6,023 nt of DNA from JBDTMT01 sp033764095. Lineage in GTDB: Bacteria > Desulfobacterota > Binatia > HRBIN30 > CADEER01. Every line of letters begins with the position of its first letter. Positions within the stretch are counted from its first letter, which is position 1. Both the position numbers and the translations under genes were made by a program. Location: positions 1 to 6,023 of the forward strand of contig JANRJF010000319.1 in NCBI GenBank assembly GCA_033764095.1, given 5' to 3'. This document shows positions 5,891 through 6,023 of this stretch, piece after piece. A model generated the notes under the pieces. The model worked only from the letters and a program-made list of their open reading frames with translations, was not told the DNA's origin and ran no database searches.

Positions 5891-6023
5891 CTACTTCCCC
5901 GCCGCGTCGACCGCGACGCGCTCGCCGCTCGGGTGCAGGGTCCCCATGAAGGCGACCAGCGCGGTGACCTCGGCGGGCGAGAGGTTGTTGCCGTAGGCGG
6001 GCATGTTGCCGCCGCCCTGCAGC
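5891..6023 (-). CDS. c-type cytochrome, C-terminal 43 codons (5' part outside the window)
   Basis: Read on the minus strand, the frame begins LQGGGNMPAYGNNLSP, continues with AEVTALVAFMGTLHPSGE, and ends in ERVAVDAAGK before a TAG at 5893-5891. GGGNMPAYGNNLSPAEV is the classic end of a class I cytochrome c domain: the Met in NMPAYG is the distal haem-iron ligand, and the following helix (about AEVTALVAFMGTL) packs against the N-terminal helix. The CxxCH haem-binding site would lie upstream, outside the window. Such domains occur as small periplasmic cytochromes, as subunits of cbb3 or bc complexes, or fused to the end of cytochrome b; this fragment cannot say which. It shares orientation with nuoL and nuoM and faces the flavoprotein gene tail to tail. 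Family assignment is firm; the exact subunit is unknown. Confidence 0.88.
   Translation of the reverse strand, partial: LQGGGNMPAYGNNLSPAEVTALVAFMGTLHPSGERVAVDAAGK
5893..5924. repeat. Direct repeat copy B: 3' end of the cytochrome coding region
   Basis: This is the in-gene copy of the 32-nt repeat, covering the last codons and the first base of the stop complement of the cytochrome. It pairs with copy A at 5772-5802, offset by 121 nt, with the large hairpin between them. The copy also contains CGCGTCG and CGACGCG separated by ACCG, a seven-base-pair hairpin that is disrupted by the substitution in copy A. The similarity ends abruptly at both edges. Confidence 0.7.

Noticed and set aside
1..6023. 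tRNA, rRNA, CRISPR array, transposase, phage or toxin-antitoxin genes
   Set aside because: None were seen on either strand; nearly all of the window is accounted for by five conventional coding regions and two short intergenic stretches.

Overview
The window is very GC-rich (about 70% by eye) bacterial DNA with dense, long open frames. It holds proton-pumping complex I subunits (NuoL, NuoM) and the tail of a c-type cytochrome, so the host respires with complex I and a haem c branch. It is probably a proteobacterium or a related high-GC Gram-negative lineage. No marker here fixes the phylum.

Layout. Minus strand, 1-2240: the first 100 codons of nuoM, preceded by a complete nuoL with a 10-nt gap between them. 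Positions 2241-2354 form a 114-nt divergent intergenic region. Plus strand, 2355-5701: two genes overlapping by ATGA. The first is a large multi-spanning membrane protein that looks like a GT-C glycosyltransferase. The second is an FAD-dependent oxidoreductase of the amine-oxidase/UDP-galactopyranose-mutase-like group. Positions 5702-5890 form a convergent intergenic region with a small GC hairpin and a striking 57-nt near-perfect hairpin. Minus strand, 5891-6023: the last 43 codons and stop of a class I c-type cytochrome. A 31-nt piece of that cytochrome's 3' end recurs, slightly decayed, on the far side of the large hairpin.

How the genes fit together. NuoL and NuoM are adjacent antiporter-like subunits of the complex I membrane arm and are clearly co-transcribed. 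The gene that normally precedes nuoL (nuoK) is absent; a divergently oriented pair sits there instead, so this is either a split nuo locus or a rearrangement boundary. The plus-strand pair is translationally coupled and looks like an envelope-glycan module: a flavoenzyme in the cytoplasm and a lipid-linked-sugar-dependent transferase in the inner membrane. It lies between two minus-strand respiratory genes. No substrate can be assigned.

I found no RNA genes, CRISPR array, transposase, phage gene or defence system. The most unusual DNA is the hairpin with flanking 31-nt repeats at 5772-5924.
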